Made by a program: the position numbers and the translations under genes. The notes under the pieces were generated by a model. That model did not search any database. It worked only from the letters and a program-made list of their open reading frames with translations, and had not been told where the DNA came from. Of a stretch of DNA of 64,000 nt, positions 1 through 11,972 are shown piece after piece. The stretch is from Trema orientale. Lineage: Eukaryota; Streptophyta; Magnoliopsida; Rosales; Cannabaceae. The DNA is taken from positions 15,736-79,735 of the forward strand of contig JXTC01000723.1 of NCBI GenBank assembly GCA_002914845.1, in the 5' to 3' direction. Within the stretch, counting starts at the first letter, position 1. Every line of letters begins with the position of its first letter.

Positions 1-1545
1 CACCTCAGCAGGTAAACATCAGGTTACCTTTCAATTGTAGCATTTAATTAATTTACTAATTTTGATGCTAATAAATAGCATTAATTATTTTTGACCAACT
101 ACCAAACTAATCACAACCGTTGGATATAGATCTGACGGCTTAAATTATTGTAACCATCCATGGGTAAATATTGCTGTAACCATTTAAACCAAACCCATAT
201 ATATATATATATATCAAAGAAAAAAAAGCGGAAAAAAGGTCAGCCATGAATTAATTCCGAAAGTCTCTGGTTATCTATCGATGGGAAAATAACAGAGAAA
301 GGGGAATAATTAGTTAGAATCAATTTAAGTATATTAGGTTTATGTTATTAAATATTAAAATTAAGCTTATATATACAAGTTGAACCATATATTACAAGAG
401 AGTAAAGCGATAGAGAAAGATACAATAACATTACAGGTGTTAAGTTTTACCGACTTTTTTGTTCGATCACAATATGTCACTTGTGTAATCAACATATAAG
501 TGTAAGATTATTATCACATGTTAAAAAAAAAAATGTGACAAGTTGAATATAGTCGGTAATGAGTAGAGGGGTTTGTCAGCAAAATACTCATTAAATTTTC
601 AAAATCTACCCCAATAATTTTTTTAAATCCATTGTAATTGTAAATGAGATACTGATGGGAATTTCCAATATTTTGAGTTCTTATTGAGAAATGCTTTCGT
701 AAAGCTTCTAATCTTGACTGACGTGAATTCTCTTTTATTTCTTCCCCAATTTGTATCTTTTTTATGTGCAAATGAAACCAAGAGATTACTGGTTTACATA
801 TCAAAAGTTATTGATTTTCCTATTAAATTCCAAACTAAATAATAAAAAAAAAGGAAAAAAAAAGTTTCAATCTCTTCAACAAAAAGCAGAGAAACTCGTT
901 TGTCCTTTTCTTTGTCATTAGAAGGTTCAGGTAGGGTTGTGCGCACTGAAAAGCTACATCCAACTCCTTCTCAAGCAAGTTTTTCATTTTCTTACATTAT
1001 TACCAAGTTCAATAATTACAATTATTCTATTACATTTTTCTTCATTATATGTGGGTCCCACAATCCTTATGTATTATTGTATGAACTTGTGAAACTTCTG
1101 CGCAAGTTTCCAAAGCATGGAAAAAGCTTCTGGTGGGCCATAGTAGCCATAGTAATATTCTTTTCCACGGGCCATTGATAACGATGAGTCTTTTCCGGGC
1201 CCACGTAAAAAAGGTCTCCACCAGCGACCAGTGTTTGGATTCTAGGTGAATCTTTTGGGCATTAAAGTTTCTAACATCACACGAAATGTTACTTTGTAAA
1301 GATTTATACGTGATATTGGACATATGAAGTTGTCGGATATCATTACTCAAAACTTCATGCAATTTTAATGACAGGTTTTCTTTCATCGACTTATCTCTAT
1401 GTGGGACAGTTCACATTTTTTCCTAAGAAGAAATGTACGTTTCAAATAAATTTATTTTCATATGAAATAAATAATAATTCAATACATAAATCAAAATCAT
1501 ACTAATATTGTAGTTGTAAATTTAGCTTAATTGGCAATCACATCT
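1..1545. other. AT-rich gene-free region
   Basis: I see no gene here. The stretch is AT-rich with a short TA microsatellite near 198-213. Open frames near 514-804, 900-1178 and 1045-1386 have no recognisable domain, no splice structure and no coding-like composition, so I treat them as chance. Confidence 0.5.
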
Positions 1546-1940
1546 TACTTTTAATGTTGAGGTTTAAGATTTAAAGTTTTTATCCTTTTGACTAATTTTG
1601 TTGATTAACTATAGTAGAGCTTTTTTTTTTTTTGGTGGGGGAGGGGGGAGGGGCAACTATAGTAGAGTTTTGCAACAAAACACAGTTATCGAATTAAAAT
1701 GTTATCTTTACCACAGTATATATAACTGAATGATATATAGATCACTTCACTAACTAATAACTAAACCTCATTTTTAATGTTGAGGTATAAGTTTAAATCT
1801 TTTCAACTAATTCTGTTGATTAACTATAATATAATTTTGGAATAAAAGAAAGTAATCGAATTGAAGTGTTATTGTAACCACCCTATATATATATATAAAT
1901 GAACGATAGATTACTTTATTAACCAATAACTAAAGCCTAA
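1546..1940. repeat. Two-copy tandem duplication, first copy interrupted
   Basis: Two direct copies can be read: about 1546-1770 and 1768-1940. Both share the words TAATGTTGAGG, TTGTTGATTAACTATA and CACTAACTAATAACTAAA in the same order, with moderate divergence. The first copy is longer because a 35-base T-run plus G-rich insert sits at 1620-1654, flanked by a 13-base direct repeat (AACTATAGTAGAG at 1607-1619 and 1655-1667). The second copy shows the unfilled site. Confidence 0.75.
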
Positions 1941-2223
1941 TAAACATAGTTAGTGCATTAGATGGTTATTAATTCGGAATCCTATAATTTTCTCCAAGAC
2001 TCCAATAATCCAATTTATATGGAAGCTAAATATTTATTTGATCATTATTAAAAATTAAAAAAAAAAATTTGGGCAAATAGTAGTAGAATCCCAAACTTAC
2101 CGTAGAAAAAGTTGCCATCACATACCCTCAAATTCAATTCAAGCTTCTTACGTGTTAGAATTTTATGAGCCACTGAGATTGAAAAAAATAAAAAAATAAA
2201 AAGAAAAAGCAAAATGTTAAAAA

Positions 2224-2768
2224 GGGTTAATTACGTTTTTATACTTTAAAATTTGAGTGCTTGTAGATCTTTATATCTTATTGTTCAGTTATTCTCAATA
2301 TGGATTTTTAGATTTGAAACTTGTAATAAATTTCTATTCAAATATATATAGGCACTATTAGGTATTTTGTTTTACCTATCCATAGGTATTTTTGCCTAAT
2401 TAAAAAATCACGCACATTTTTTATAGTAAAATATGAAAAGATAAAAATATTAAATAATGTGTATTTATTTTATTATTATTTTTTCTAACTACTCAAATTA
2501 TGATAGCTGTTAGATAATGATCGAACGAAAAAAAAAAAAAAACCTAACAGATAGGTTAAAAAAGTACCTATTAGATTGGGAACCATATATATATATATAA
2601 ACTTTAAAGAGTATTTTGATAAATATATTGGTCAAAATAGAGGTTAACCCATAAATAGTATAAATTTATTACAAGTTTTAAATTTGAAGGTCAGTGTTGA
2701 TAATAACTAAAACACAAAGTATAAATTAAACAAATACTCAAAATGCAAGACATAAAAATGTAAGGGTT
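2224..2768. mobile_element. TIR element (non-autonomous), host of a nested MITE
   Basis: The left arm starts with AGGGTTAATTACGTTTTTAT. The right arm, read on the minus strand, starts AAACCCTTACATTTTTATG. Both continue with a similar TTTGAGTGCTTG / TTTGAGTATTTG segment, which gives diverged terminal inverted repeats of about 75 bases. No coding capacity. The superfamily is not assigned because no clean target duplication was found. Confidence 0.55.
2351..2584. mobile_element. MITE, copy A of a three-copy family, nested in a TIR element
   Basis: The ends match the copies at 32248-32491 and 38202-38448. All three have an outer inverted repeat related to GGTTGCCAATCCAATAGGTA, then a T-run, then an ACCTAT...AGGTA inner palindrome, then a GCACATTTTTT word. 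This copy is the most diverged. It is flanked by AT repeats, as are the other two, so the target duplication cannot be read. Confidence 0.7.
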
Positions 2769-2787
2769 TCGTCAAAAAAATATGTAA

Positions 2788-3910
2788 GAGTAAAACTTGT
2801 TTTTAGCCCTCGAATTTCAGATCTAATCTTATTTAAGCATTTGACTTTTGAAATAGCTCATTTAAGACCTTTGATCTATGAAAGTATCCCAATTTAGCTC
2901 TTCCATTACTCTTCCGTTACAAATAGATGAAAAAGTCCCAATTTTGACCCTCAAATTATTATAAAATTTTATTTTGGCCCACAAAATTTAAAATATTCAT
3001 ATCTTAACATCTTAATCATCAAAATATCTCATTTTCAAATCTATAGTCACTTTATCATAAAAATAAACAAAAAATTTATGAGCATATATTTCTCACATGA
3101 GACTTTTAACAAAAATATCTAAAGGATTTTGTAAGACAAAAATGAAGTAGTATAAAATTTTTATTTTATTAAAAAATATGTAAAGTTGAAAATAATAGAA
3201 AATTTATTTTGGTACAAAAACTAGTGATCCATTTGTCTCATGATTTAGTTTTAAAATTTGTTTAGAACCTCTTTAGACTCATATTATATTAGGTGAATCA
3301 TATTATATTAGGTGAATGATACATTAAATTCAAATATGACTAGGATGCATTATATTTTTAATATTCAGTTCATTTTCTTAAAAATAATTATATAAGAAAA
3401 CACGAGATTTTTGTGAAAAAACTCAAAAAAACAGTGCATCTTAATTATATGTGAACTTAATATAACATTTACATAGCATGATGAATTTAAAAAAGATCAA
3501 AAAGTTTGAAACTGAACATGATCACAAAGTGTCACTTATTTTTGTATCAAAATAAAATTTTATTTTAAAATATTTTAAAATAAAATAAAATTTTTCTATT
3601 ACCTCGTTTTTGTCTTGTAAATTGTATGTTTTTTTGTTTATTTGTTTTCAACAATAAAGTGACTTTAAATATGAAAATGAGACATTTTGATAGATCGTGT
3701 GCTAAAATATATATTTTTGGGGCTAAAATAAGATTTTATAATAATTTAAGGGTCAAAATTAGGACTTTTTTCGTCCATTTGTATCGGAAGAGTAATAGAA
3801 GGGTCAAATTGGGACACTTTTATAAATCCGGTGCCTTAAAAGGGCCATTCCAAAAAGAAGGGGCTAAAATGAGAGTGTCTAAAATTCAGTGCCGAAAACA
3901 AGTTTTACCC
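2788..3910. mobile_element. 1.1-kb foldback element (near-complete inverted repeat)
   Basis: The left end GAGTAAAACTTGTTTTTAGC is the inverse of the right end (GGGTAAAACTTGTTTTCG on the minus strand). The inverse match continues inward through ATTTTGACCCTCAAATTATT, CATCAAAATATCTCATTTTC, TAAAAATAAACAAAAA and TGTAAGACAAAAATGA, and on to GGTACAAAAACTAGTGATCC near the middle. Arms are therefore about 500 bases with a short, partly tandem-repeated centre (CATATTATATTAGGTGAAT twice near 3279-3318). It encodes no protein and would fold into one long hairpin if transcribed. Confidence 0.8.
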
Positions 3911-4189
3911 AAAATCTATTATTTATCACCGTTAGAAAATTACTAGAGTCAGACCAATAAAAAGCCGAAACGTATCACTGCGAGCCTACCGAGGACGGAA
4001 TGATGATTGGGCTGCAGAGATCATGCCCATGTAACCTTCCCACGTCAGCGGAAATAATTAACGAAGAAAAGAAAGAAAAAAAAAAATTGAAAACTGAAAA
4101 ATGAAAAATGAAAAGGCCGGGAAGGACTTTGCGCACGTTATATTCTTTTGGTTTTGGGTAAAGACTAACGACGAAAGAAAGGGGGTAGA

Positions 4190-5480
4190 AAACAGAGTGA
4201 AGTAGAGTGTGAATTGACTTGCAATTGACCATAAAAGAAGAGTCTCTCTTAAGTCTCCCTTTGGATTCTGATTATGCTCATCAGTTCAATTCTGGGTTCT
4301 GCTTTTCTTAGAGTCTAAGGTACTTCTTCTACTTCACTCACTCTCTTTCTCTGGTTTGCCCATCCATTTCTTTTGGATTTTCTCTAATCACCCTCATTTT
4401 TCGTCTTCTATGCACTGTTAGAGTAACGCGGTTCTTTCCTTTTTTTTCTTTTTTTTTTTTTTTAAAAAATAAGTAATTATTAGTTTCGCTTTGTGGGTTG
4501 TTCCTTAGATTCTTTGCGTGCGTGGTTTTTTTTTTTTTTTTTGTTTGGTTAATTTTTTTTTTTGTTTTATATATTTTTTTTCTTAAAAACCAAAAATTTC
4601 AATGTATTATCATATTCTCTAATTTTTATAGTTGGATTTCTGCAAGGGCACTTTGCCTTTTTCTTATTTAAATTACTGTTTACAACAACAATTTTTTGTT
4701 TTTTGTTTTTTTTTTTTTTAATTTTTTGTTTTTGTTTTACAGGTTTGTTGATTATCTAAGCTTTCCCAATAGTTGAAAAACTGTCTTTCTTTCTAGTAGA
4801 GCACGGATCAACTTGATAGCGATGAGCCAAAATCGTGGAAGAGATGCGGCGTCTGGTCTACTAGTGATCTGAACAGAGGAACCGCACGCATGATTATTAC
4901 ACATCATTTCTTGTTATAGCTACTACCTCTGAGTGTTGCAGGTCCTCTTTCTTGTTACCTGGCTTTTAAATGAGTTTTATGTACTTTTTTAAACTTCTCT
5001 TATTCACTTACTTTTGTTATTGCACGGCCATTTCTTTTTAGTTTCTTTTCATTAGGAATTGCAGGTCCTCTTTCTTGTTAACTACTCTAATAATCTGGTT
5101 TTAGATTTCACTTCTCCGAAGCATTGATTGGTTTGGCATGCGAAGGGTAATTACTTTTGCTTTAGAAATGAAGGATCACAGTTAGTAAAGGGTTGGGGAA
5201 AAAAAATTGCATTGTTAAGACGTTAAAAGAAAAAACAAAAGAAATGTAGTGTTTGTCGACTGTAAGTACTAATTTGAAATCATAATTTTTCATGTACAAC
5301 ACATAGTTGTCTTTTTTCCCCCCCTCGCATTTCATGCTTTTCTAAAGACATGAATTTGAAAATTGATTTGAGTGTTTGACTAACCTGCAAAATTTCCAAA
5401 TTAGTTATGATATGGATGTAAAAGTTGAACCTTACATATCTATCTACTGAAATTGGGACAGTGGAATTCACTTGATTGGG
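4190..5480 (+). promoter_or_regulatory. Probable spliced 5' leader of the RDR1 gene
   Basis: A GA/CT-rich start region lies near 4190-4250. A good donor follows AG at 4318/4319 (AAG|GTACTT). A long T-rich tract runs from about 4683 and ends in ACAG at 4742. A further acceptor, TTGGGACAG, ends at 5460, 20 bases before the RDR1 ATG. Non-coding leader introns are known in plant RDR1 genes, so a leader intron is plausible, but the exact exons are inference. Two short upstream reading frames lie within possible leader exons: 4274-4318 (14 codons plus stop) and 4822-4872 (16 codons plus stop). A 22-base direct repeat (core GCAGGTCCTCTTTCTTGTTA) occurs at 4936-4957 and 5059-5080. Confidence 0.45.
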
Positions 5481-8400
5481 ATGGGTAGGACGATACATTT
5501 GTCTGGATTCCCTTCACACGTGTCTGCCGAAAGAGTTAAGGTATATCTGGAGGAACTTACTGGAGAAGGAACTGTTTACGCTATTAAGCTTAGACCACCT
5601 AAGAATGGGGGTTCAAGATCCTATGCCATTGTTCAGTTCACCTCAATCGCAAGTGCTGAGCTTATAATCTCCAGGGCCAGAGGACTCCTATGGTATGGAA
5701 ATTCCTATCTCAAGGCCTGGGAAGTGGAGCGTGATATTGTACCAAAGCCAAGAACATTTTTCCATAGCTTGCAAAATATAAAACTGAAGTTTGGCTGTCA
5801 GATATCGAAGGAAAAGTTTTCATTTCTATGGAGTGTGGAGAATGTTTCTGTCGATTTTGGGATTGGACTCCGAAAACTAAATTTTTATTTGACATATCGT
5901 CATGTGGAATATAGGCTTCAACTTTCCTATGAGAATGTCTGGCAGATTGAGCTGCACCGTCCACGTGGTCAATCTGCCAAGTACCTCTTGATTCAGGTTT
6001 CTTGGTTTATTTTTATTTTGTTTCCATTTCCATTGAAGATCCCATGACATCTCGTTTAAATATTTTTTGAATTTGTCACATTGAATATCCTTGTTATTCT
6101 GTGTCAAGTTTTCTCTTTTGCTGTCACTTCTCTCATCCAAGAGAAGTTAATAGTTAGATCTTTCTCGTAAGTATTCATTTGCTTCATCCTAGCTATTAGA
6201 TATATCTTTTCTGTACACCAACCCCTTGTCACCATTTTCTTTTCTTCTTTATCATATCTTCCTTGTGTCTAAGTTTTAAGTTGAAGTAGCCAAGTACTGT
6301 TCTAATAAGTATGCTAGTTTGGACAACTATTTTAAATGAACCAATTACGATACATTCAAAATGAACTTGAATTAATCATGCTGAATGACATTTGATTCTC
6401 ATCTCATGCAAGATTCATGCCATTCTGTGCTTTTAATCTTACTGAGAGCAATCATTTGATGTCCCTGAGTTTGACTGTGTACATGTAATTTGCTTGTTCT
6501 TATGGATATGTAAATAGATCCTTAATGATTTAATACTATCCGTTTTTAGTTGCTTGGTGCTCCTCGGATTTTTGAGAAGGATGTGCGCTCGTCAGGAAAT
6601 ATATATGAAGACCCTCTCTACAACTATTTCAGGGATTTCCCTGACGACCAGTGGGTCCGGGCTACTGATTTCACTCGATCTTGCAGTATTGGTCAGTCTT
6701 CTGCACTGTGTTTGGAGCTGCCTAATGGGGTCAACCTTCCAAATTTCCGTGAAAACTTTGCTTATTATAAAGAGTCGGAAGAAAAATTTATCTTGGATAA
6801 TGGTTTCTCTTTTTGCAACCTGGATCTGGTCCCCATTGTGGTTCCTCCACCAGAAGTCCATTTACCATTTGAGGTATTGTTTAAAATAAACTTGCTGCTT
6901 CAGAATGGGTGTCTTTCAGGGCCAACACTGGATGTTAAATTTTATCGGTTGGTTAATCCAGCAATACTTGGAGTTGACTTTATAAATTACGCCCTTGAGA
7001 AACTGTATGCATTAAAAGAATGTCCCTATGAACCTTCGTTGTGGCTTTCTGAGCAGTACAGGAAATACAATACATCGAAGAGACCTCCAAAATCACCAGC
7101 AATAGCCTTGGATTCTGGGTTGGTATACGTACGTAGGGTCCAAGTCACACCATGTAAAGTATTTTTTTGCGGTCCTGAGGTTAATGTCTCTAATCGTGTG
7201 TTACGCAAGTACAAAGATTCTATTGATAACTTTCTTCGTGTTTCATTTGTTGATGAGGAGTTAGACAAATTGTATTCAACAGATTTGTCTCCACGGACAT
7301 CTGCTGCAAATGAGGATAGAAGAACTGGAATCTATAAAAGGATTTTTTCCATTCTCAGAAATGGCATAGAAATTGGCGATAAGAAATTTAAATTTCTTGC
7401 ATTCTCATCGAGTCAATTACGTGAAAATTCTCTGTGGATGTTCGCTACAAAAGATGGGCTTACTGCTAGCGGAATAAGAGAGTGGATGGGTAATTTTTGC
7501 AGCATAAGAAATGTGGCAAAGTATGCCGCCAGACTAGGGCAATCCTTTGGATCTTCCACGGAAACTCTAACTGTTCCTGAGTATGAGGTTGAAATCATTC
7601 CTGATATAGAGGTTAAACTGGGTGGAGTCAATTATACTTTCTCGGACGGTATTGGGAAAATATCTTCAGAATTTGCTAAGAAAGTTGCCTTAAAATGTGG
7701 ATTTAAAGACTCCACTCCATCGGCCTTTCAGATCCGATATGGTGGGTACAAAGGTGTTGTGGCTGTTGATCCAACCTCATCAGTCAAATTATCATTGAGG
7801 AAGAGTATGTGCAAGTTTGAATCTGAGCATACAAAACTAGATGTTTTAGCCCATAGCAAATTTCAGCCATGTTATCTGAACCGCCAGTTGATAACTCTAT
7901 TGTCTACACTTGGTGTTGAGGATCGAGCTTTCGAGAAAAAACAAAAGGAAGCTGTAGAACAGCTTGATGCTATTTTGACTGATCTATTAAGAGCACAAGA
8001 GGCTCTGGACTTGATGTCTCCAGGTGAGACTACTAACATCCTGAAGGAGTTGCTCATGTGCGATTATAAGCCTAATACTGAGCCATTCCTTTCAATGATG
8101 CTGCAAACATTCCGAGCATCAAAGTTGCTGGAACTGCGGACTAAAACTAGGATCTTTATTCCAAATGGAAGAGCAATGATGGGATGTCTAGATGAAACTG
8201 GAACCTTGAAATATGGGCAGGTGTTCGTGCAATTTTCTGGAACTAGGCATAGGCGTTTTTATGAAGGTTCCTCTATATTTGATGGCAGTAGTTCAGATCG
8301 GTGTTTTATTGTCACTGGATGGGTGGTTGTCGCCAAAAATCCTTGCTTGCACCCAGGCGATGTTCGTGTTTTAACAGCTGTCAATGTGCCAGATTTGCAC

Positions 8401-10119
8401 CATATGGTGGATTGTGTTGTTTTTCCACAGAAAGGACCAAGGTATCATTCATCTCTTACTTCTCATCTCTTACTTCTTTTGTAGCATTAGAATTTGATGT
8501 TGTGGATTTAAATATTGGTAGGATTTAATTGTTTTTGTTAGCATGCTATAATTAAAGTTTTTCTAAGATGCTCTAGCACAATTCAGTTCTGCATGTTTGC
8601 ACTGTTTACAGTTTCTTTTGTTCTTTTTTCGGTTTCAAGATTGGTTTACTAATATGAAACTGAATTCTAATGTTAGACCTCACCCAAATGAATGTTCGGG
8701 AAGTGATCTTGATGGAGATATCTATTTTGTTTGCTGGGATCGTGAATTGATTCCTCCGAGTCAAATTGAACCTATGGATTATACCCCAGCACCAAGTACC
8801 CAGTTAGATCATGATGTCACAATTGAGGTAACATATCTCTTGCCTAATCATGCAAGGAGCGTTTAAGTTTGTTTTTACCTTTCACTCCTTTTTTCCATTT
8901 AAGTTGCACGTTCTTGATTCCCCCTTCTGTTAAGATATTCAAAGGTCAATGTTTCTGAATTTCTACTTTCCCACGTTTGAGATGGCACCAGTTAACCATG
9001 TTTTTGTCCAAATTATGATAGGTTGATAGAAAATGACACTATTCTTGTTCTTTTTTCTTCATAGTCACTTTAAATTGGGTTAAGACAAATGACTTAACCT
9101 TGACGTTGAATAAAGTTCTCTACACATTATTTGAAGTTTGAATGGGATTTTCACGTCATATGTTACTGTTACTTGTCTGAATTACCTGTTTCCTATGGTT
9201 CATTCAAAGAAAGATTTCAGACGATTTTCTTTAGATTCTTAATTTCAGAATGTGGATATATTACTTTACTTCTTCAATGCAGGAAGTTGAGGAATACTTC
9301 ACAAACTATATAGTCAACGATAGCTTGGGAATAATTGCCAATACCCACACTGCCTTCGCTGATAAGGAGCCCAGCAAAGCAATGAGCCCTTCATGCATAG
9401 AGCTTGCAAAGCTGTTTTCAATTGCTGTTGACTTTCCGAAAACTGGTGTACCAGCTGTAATTCCAAATCACTTACGGGTCAAAGAATATCCGGATTTCAT
9501 GGAGAAACCTGACAAACCTACATACGAATCACGCAATGTGATTGGAAAACTTTTCCGCCAGGTGAAAGACATTGCACCACATGATAGCACTATTAGGTCC
9601 TTCACCAAAGAAGTGGCAAGGAGGTATTATGACGATGACATGGAAGTTGATGGCTTTGAAGACTACATTGAAGATGCTGAATATTACAAAAGCAATTATG
9701 ATTACAAGTTGGGGAATCTGTTGGACTATTATGGGATCAAATCCGAGGCTGAAATACTCAGTGGGAGCATTATGAGAATGTCGAAATCTTTCACAAAGAG
9801 ACGTGATGCAGAATCAATTAACATGGCTGTAAGGTCTTTGAGAAAGGAAGCTAGGACCTGGTTCAATGAAAAGGGAAATAGTCTAGATTCTGATGCTGAT
9901 GATGTATATGCAAAAGCTTCTGCTTGGTACCACGTCACATATCATCCCGATTATTTTGGTACATATAATGAGGGCATGAATCGTGACCATTATCTTAGTT
10001 TCGCATGGTGTGTTTATGACAAGCTTGTGCAGATCAAGAGGAATAATGCAAGTATGAGAAGGTCTCTACAACAGTCCGCTCTGGAGCGTGAATTTGGTCT
10101 TCGATTGCAATTGGGATGA
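5481..10119 (+). CDS. RDR1: RNA-dependent RNA polymerase 1 (RDR1-type), four coding exons
   Basis: Copies single-stranded RNA into double-stranded RNA for Dicer-like enzymes in plant RNA silencing; RDR1 members are typically salicylate- and virus-responsive. Exons: 5481-5996, 6550-8441, 8677-8827, 9283-10119. All introns are GT-AG, and the exons sum to 3396 bases with frame kept (1131 residues, close to the roughly 1100 usual for RDR1). The start ATG (MGRTIHLSGFP) matches the family N-terminus; an in-frame upstream TTG at 5472 is not needed. An RRM-like RNA-binding segment covers about residues 1-90. FSDGIGKIS lies at 536-544, followed by the conserved QIRYGGYKGVV segment. The catalytic DLDGD is at 813-817 (nucleotides 8705-8719), the RDR-alpha form that separates RDR1/2/6 from the DFDGD group. 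No frameshift or internal stop is seen. Similarity to Arabidopsis RDR1 is from memory of the family and is strong along the whole length. Confidence 0.95.
5997..6549 (+). other. RDR1 intron 1
   Basis: The donor follows LLIQ (CAG|GTTTCTTGG) and the acceptor is TTTTTAG|TTGCTTGG. Removing it joins Q172 to L173 in phase 0 and restores the family sequence (IQ-LLGAPRIFEK). T-rich and without other features. The remaining introns are 8442-8676 (splitting an Arg codon AG|A) and 8828-9282 (phase 0). Confidence 0.93.
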
Positions 10120-10742
10120 GCATTTCATCTAGTGTCAGTCACTCCTCTTAAGCATGTAAATATCAGGATAAGCTTGAAGGTGAAAGCATTTAGTAGGGGG
10201 GTGTTTAATTTATTGCAGTATTTAATTTCAGTTCTACTCTGAGTTTACTTTTTTATGGTACTGATGAATGAATTCTAACCAGGTTATCGAATGTATATTA
10301 TCCTATGTTGATGAGGGTGTCGACAAGCACAAAATCTGTTGTTGTTGTTGTTGTTGTTCGTTTTTATTGGTTGTTTTTTTTTTTGTTCGACTTTTTGAAG
10401 CCAAAGCTCTGAGTATTCTGAAGTAAATAGTTTCTTTTGTTTGGTTGATAAGTATATGTAGTATCTTGTTGGCAGATGCTTCGTTTAGATGCTTTTTGTC
10501 TCCGCTATTTCCAGTTATTACCACATTTGAAAATTTTTACATATGATTCCACCAAATGAATTGCGTGAGCTTCTGTTGTATACAAAATGATTATGAACAT
10601 TTTTCTCCTTTGAGATTGAAATAATTTTCAAATTAAAGCTAGACATAGCAAAAGTTAGCATCCAGTTCTCACATTACATATATCTTGGAGAAACCATCTT
10701 TTATTGACATTATAGCACCAGAAATTCCTCCTATCTACTCAC
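10120..10742. other. RDR1 3' region and convergent intergenic space
   Basis: Probable RDR1 3' untranslated sequence with a (GTT)n microsatellite at about 10338-10358. From about 10660 the sequence begins to align with 38975-39066, the 3' flank of the intact SABATH paralogue. No gene is seen. Confidence 0.55.
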
Positions 10743-11097
10743 TGTAACGTTTTAACGTTACATTAAGTGGTATAAACGTAAACTAACGGCTGAAAAACGG
10801 AAATGGCCATTGATGGCCATTGAAGCTCGGTGGTAACCGTGGAAACCGATTTCGGTTTCGAAACTGGCATTAAGAGGTATTGATGGGAAAACCTCTATAA
10901 ATTAAACTTGGGTCCTCTCACTGCTTATTGTTACGATCATACACCATCTATTACAGTAAGAAAGTGTGAGAAACCGTGTATAAGCTTCCGCTCAATTTTC
11001 CTCTGTTTTTCAAGCAATGGCTGGAGGTATGTCAATTCTTTGTTTAAGTATTACAATGGTATTCAAAATGCGTTTGTATCATTGTATTAAGCTTTCA
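10743..11097. mobile_element. Solo LTR, 355 bp, with 5-bp target duplication
   Basis: The element begins with TG in the palindrome TGTAACGTTTTAACGTTACA and ends AAGCTTTCA. It is flanked on both sides by CTCAC (10738-10742 and 11098-11102). The homologous flank of the other SABATH copy, near 39055-39070, reads ...CTACTCACCTTAATCC with no insert, which is an unoccupied site. A TATA-like CTATAAATTAA near 10893 fits an LTR promoter. No internal retrotransposon sequence is present, so the element is either a solo LTR or a very short LTR-only derivative. Confidence 0.88.
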
Positions 11098-11577
11098 CTC
11101 ACTTCAATCCTGCATTTGAACTCTGGATTCTGGTTTTACAACAAAAAAGAACATAAAAAGAAGTAAGAAGTAATACGCGCTTGAACAAATTTTGCGGGAA
11201 CAAGAAGAGTCTTAAAATGGTCAATACAAGTCACATCATTTGCGTTTTAGCACAAGGAAGAGCTGAGTTCCTTCCTTGTAGGTTTGCTGAAGCCGGTCCG
11301 AAAGCTCGTCAGTTTTCTTATGAAATCTGTCAAAGAGTTCATCAATAATCTCACTTCCAAAATGTTTGCTGATTATAGCCTCCATTGATGCTCGTAGGTT
11401 CAGAGTAAGTGCCTGTCCAGTGATTTGAACATTGTCAATACTTGACGTGGGCGTCTTTAACTCCATTTTCTCAATGTTAAAACACCCATTTCCTTCTATG
11501 AATTCTATCATCTCGTCGGGAGGGAGCGCGTACACAGGAATGTTGAATGAGTCCACTTGAGCTTCCCTGATAAATCC

Positions 11578-11972
11578 CTGCAATAAAGCTTGTCACTTTG
11601 GTCTTGCATACGACTGCTGTCAAAATTCAGGGAGGTCTTAATATATTCTACCACCGAAAAAATTAAAAAAAATAAAAAGTTTGACAGTGAAAATTCTTAA
11701 ACCGTCAAGTTCTCTTCAATTTAGGTTAGAGTTACATATTGTGTGTGTGATGTGATTATAATTTCAAAAGCATGCTTTATCAATAGGTGTTCCTACCACA
11801 GATTCCTAAAATGTCACAAGTCAAAAGGGGTATATCGTAGTCTACCACTCCAGATTCTAGAATCCTCTCGGAAGTTAAAATGCAAAACCAAATCATATGA
11901 AAATTAATTGATCTTCACGTAATAAGATCTATTTTCCCCATAAAATTATGCAACTGATAATAGGTGACTTAC
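11578..11972 (-). other. Intron 2 of the SABATH pseudogene
   Basis: GT-AG borders are intact (ATGAA|GTAAGT and TTGCAG|GGATTT). The length (395) and much of the sequence match intron 2 of the intact paralogue (39541-39943, 403 bases), including the words AAAATGCTAGAAATCAAAAGGG / AAAATGTCACAAGTCAAAAGGG in recognisable form. Confidence 0.85.

Noticed and set aside
1045..1386. 113-codon frame on the minus strand near the window start
   Set aside because: No family recognised and no supporting gene structure; it overlaps another frame on the plus strand of equal plausibility.
5472..5480. Upstream in-frame TTG as RDR1 start
   Set aside because: The ATG at 5481 matches the conserved family N-terminus and a likely splice acceptor lies at 5460; nothing supports a TTG start.
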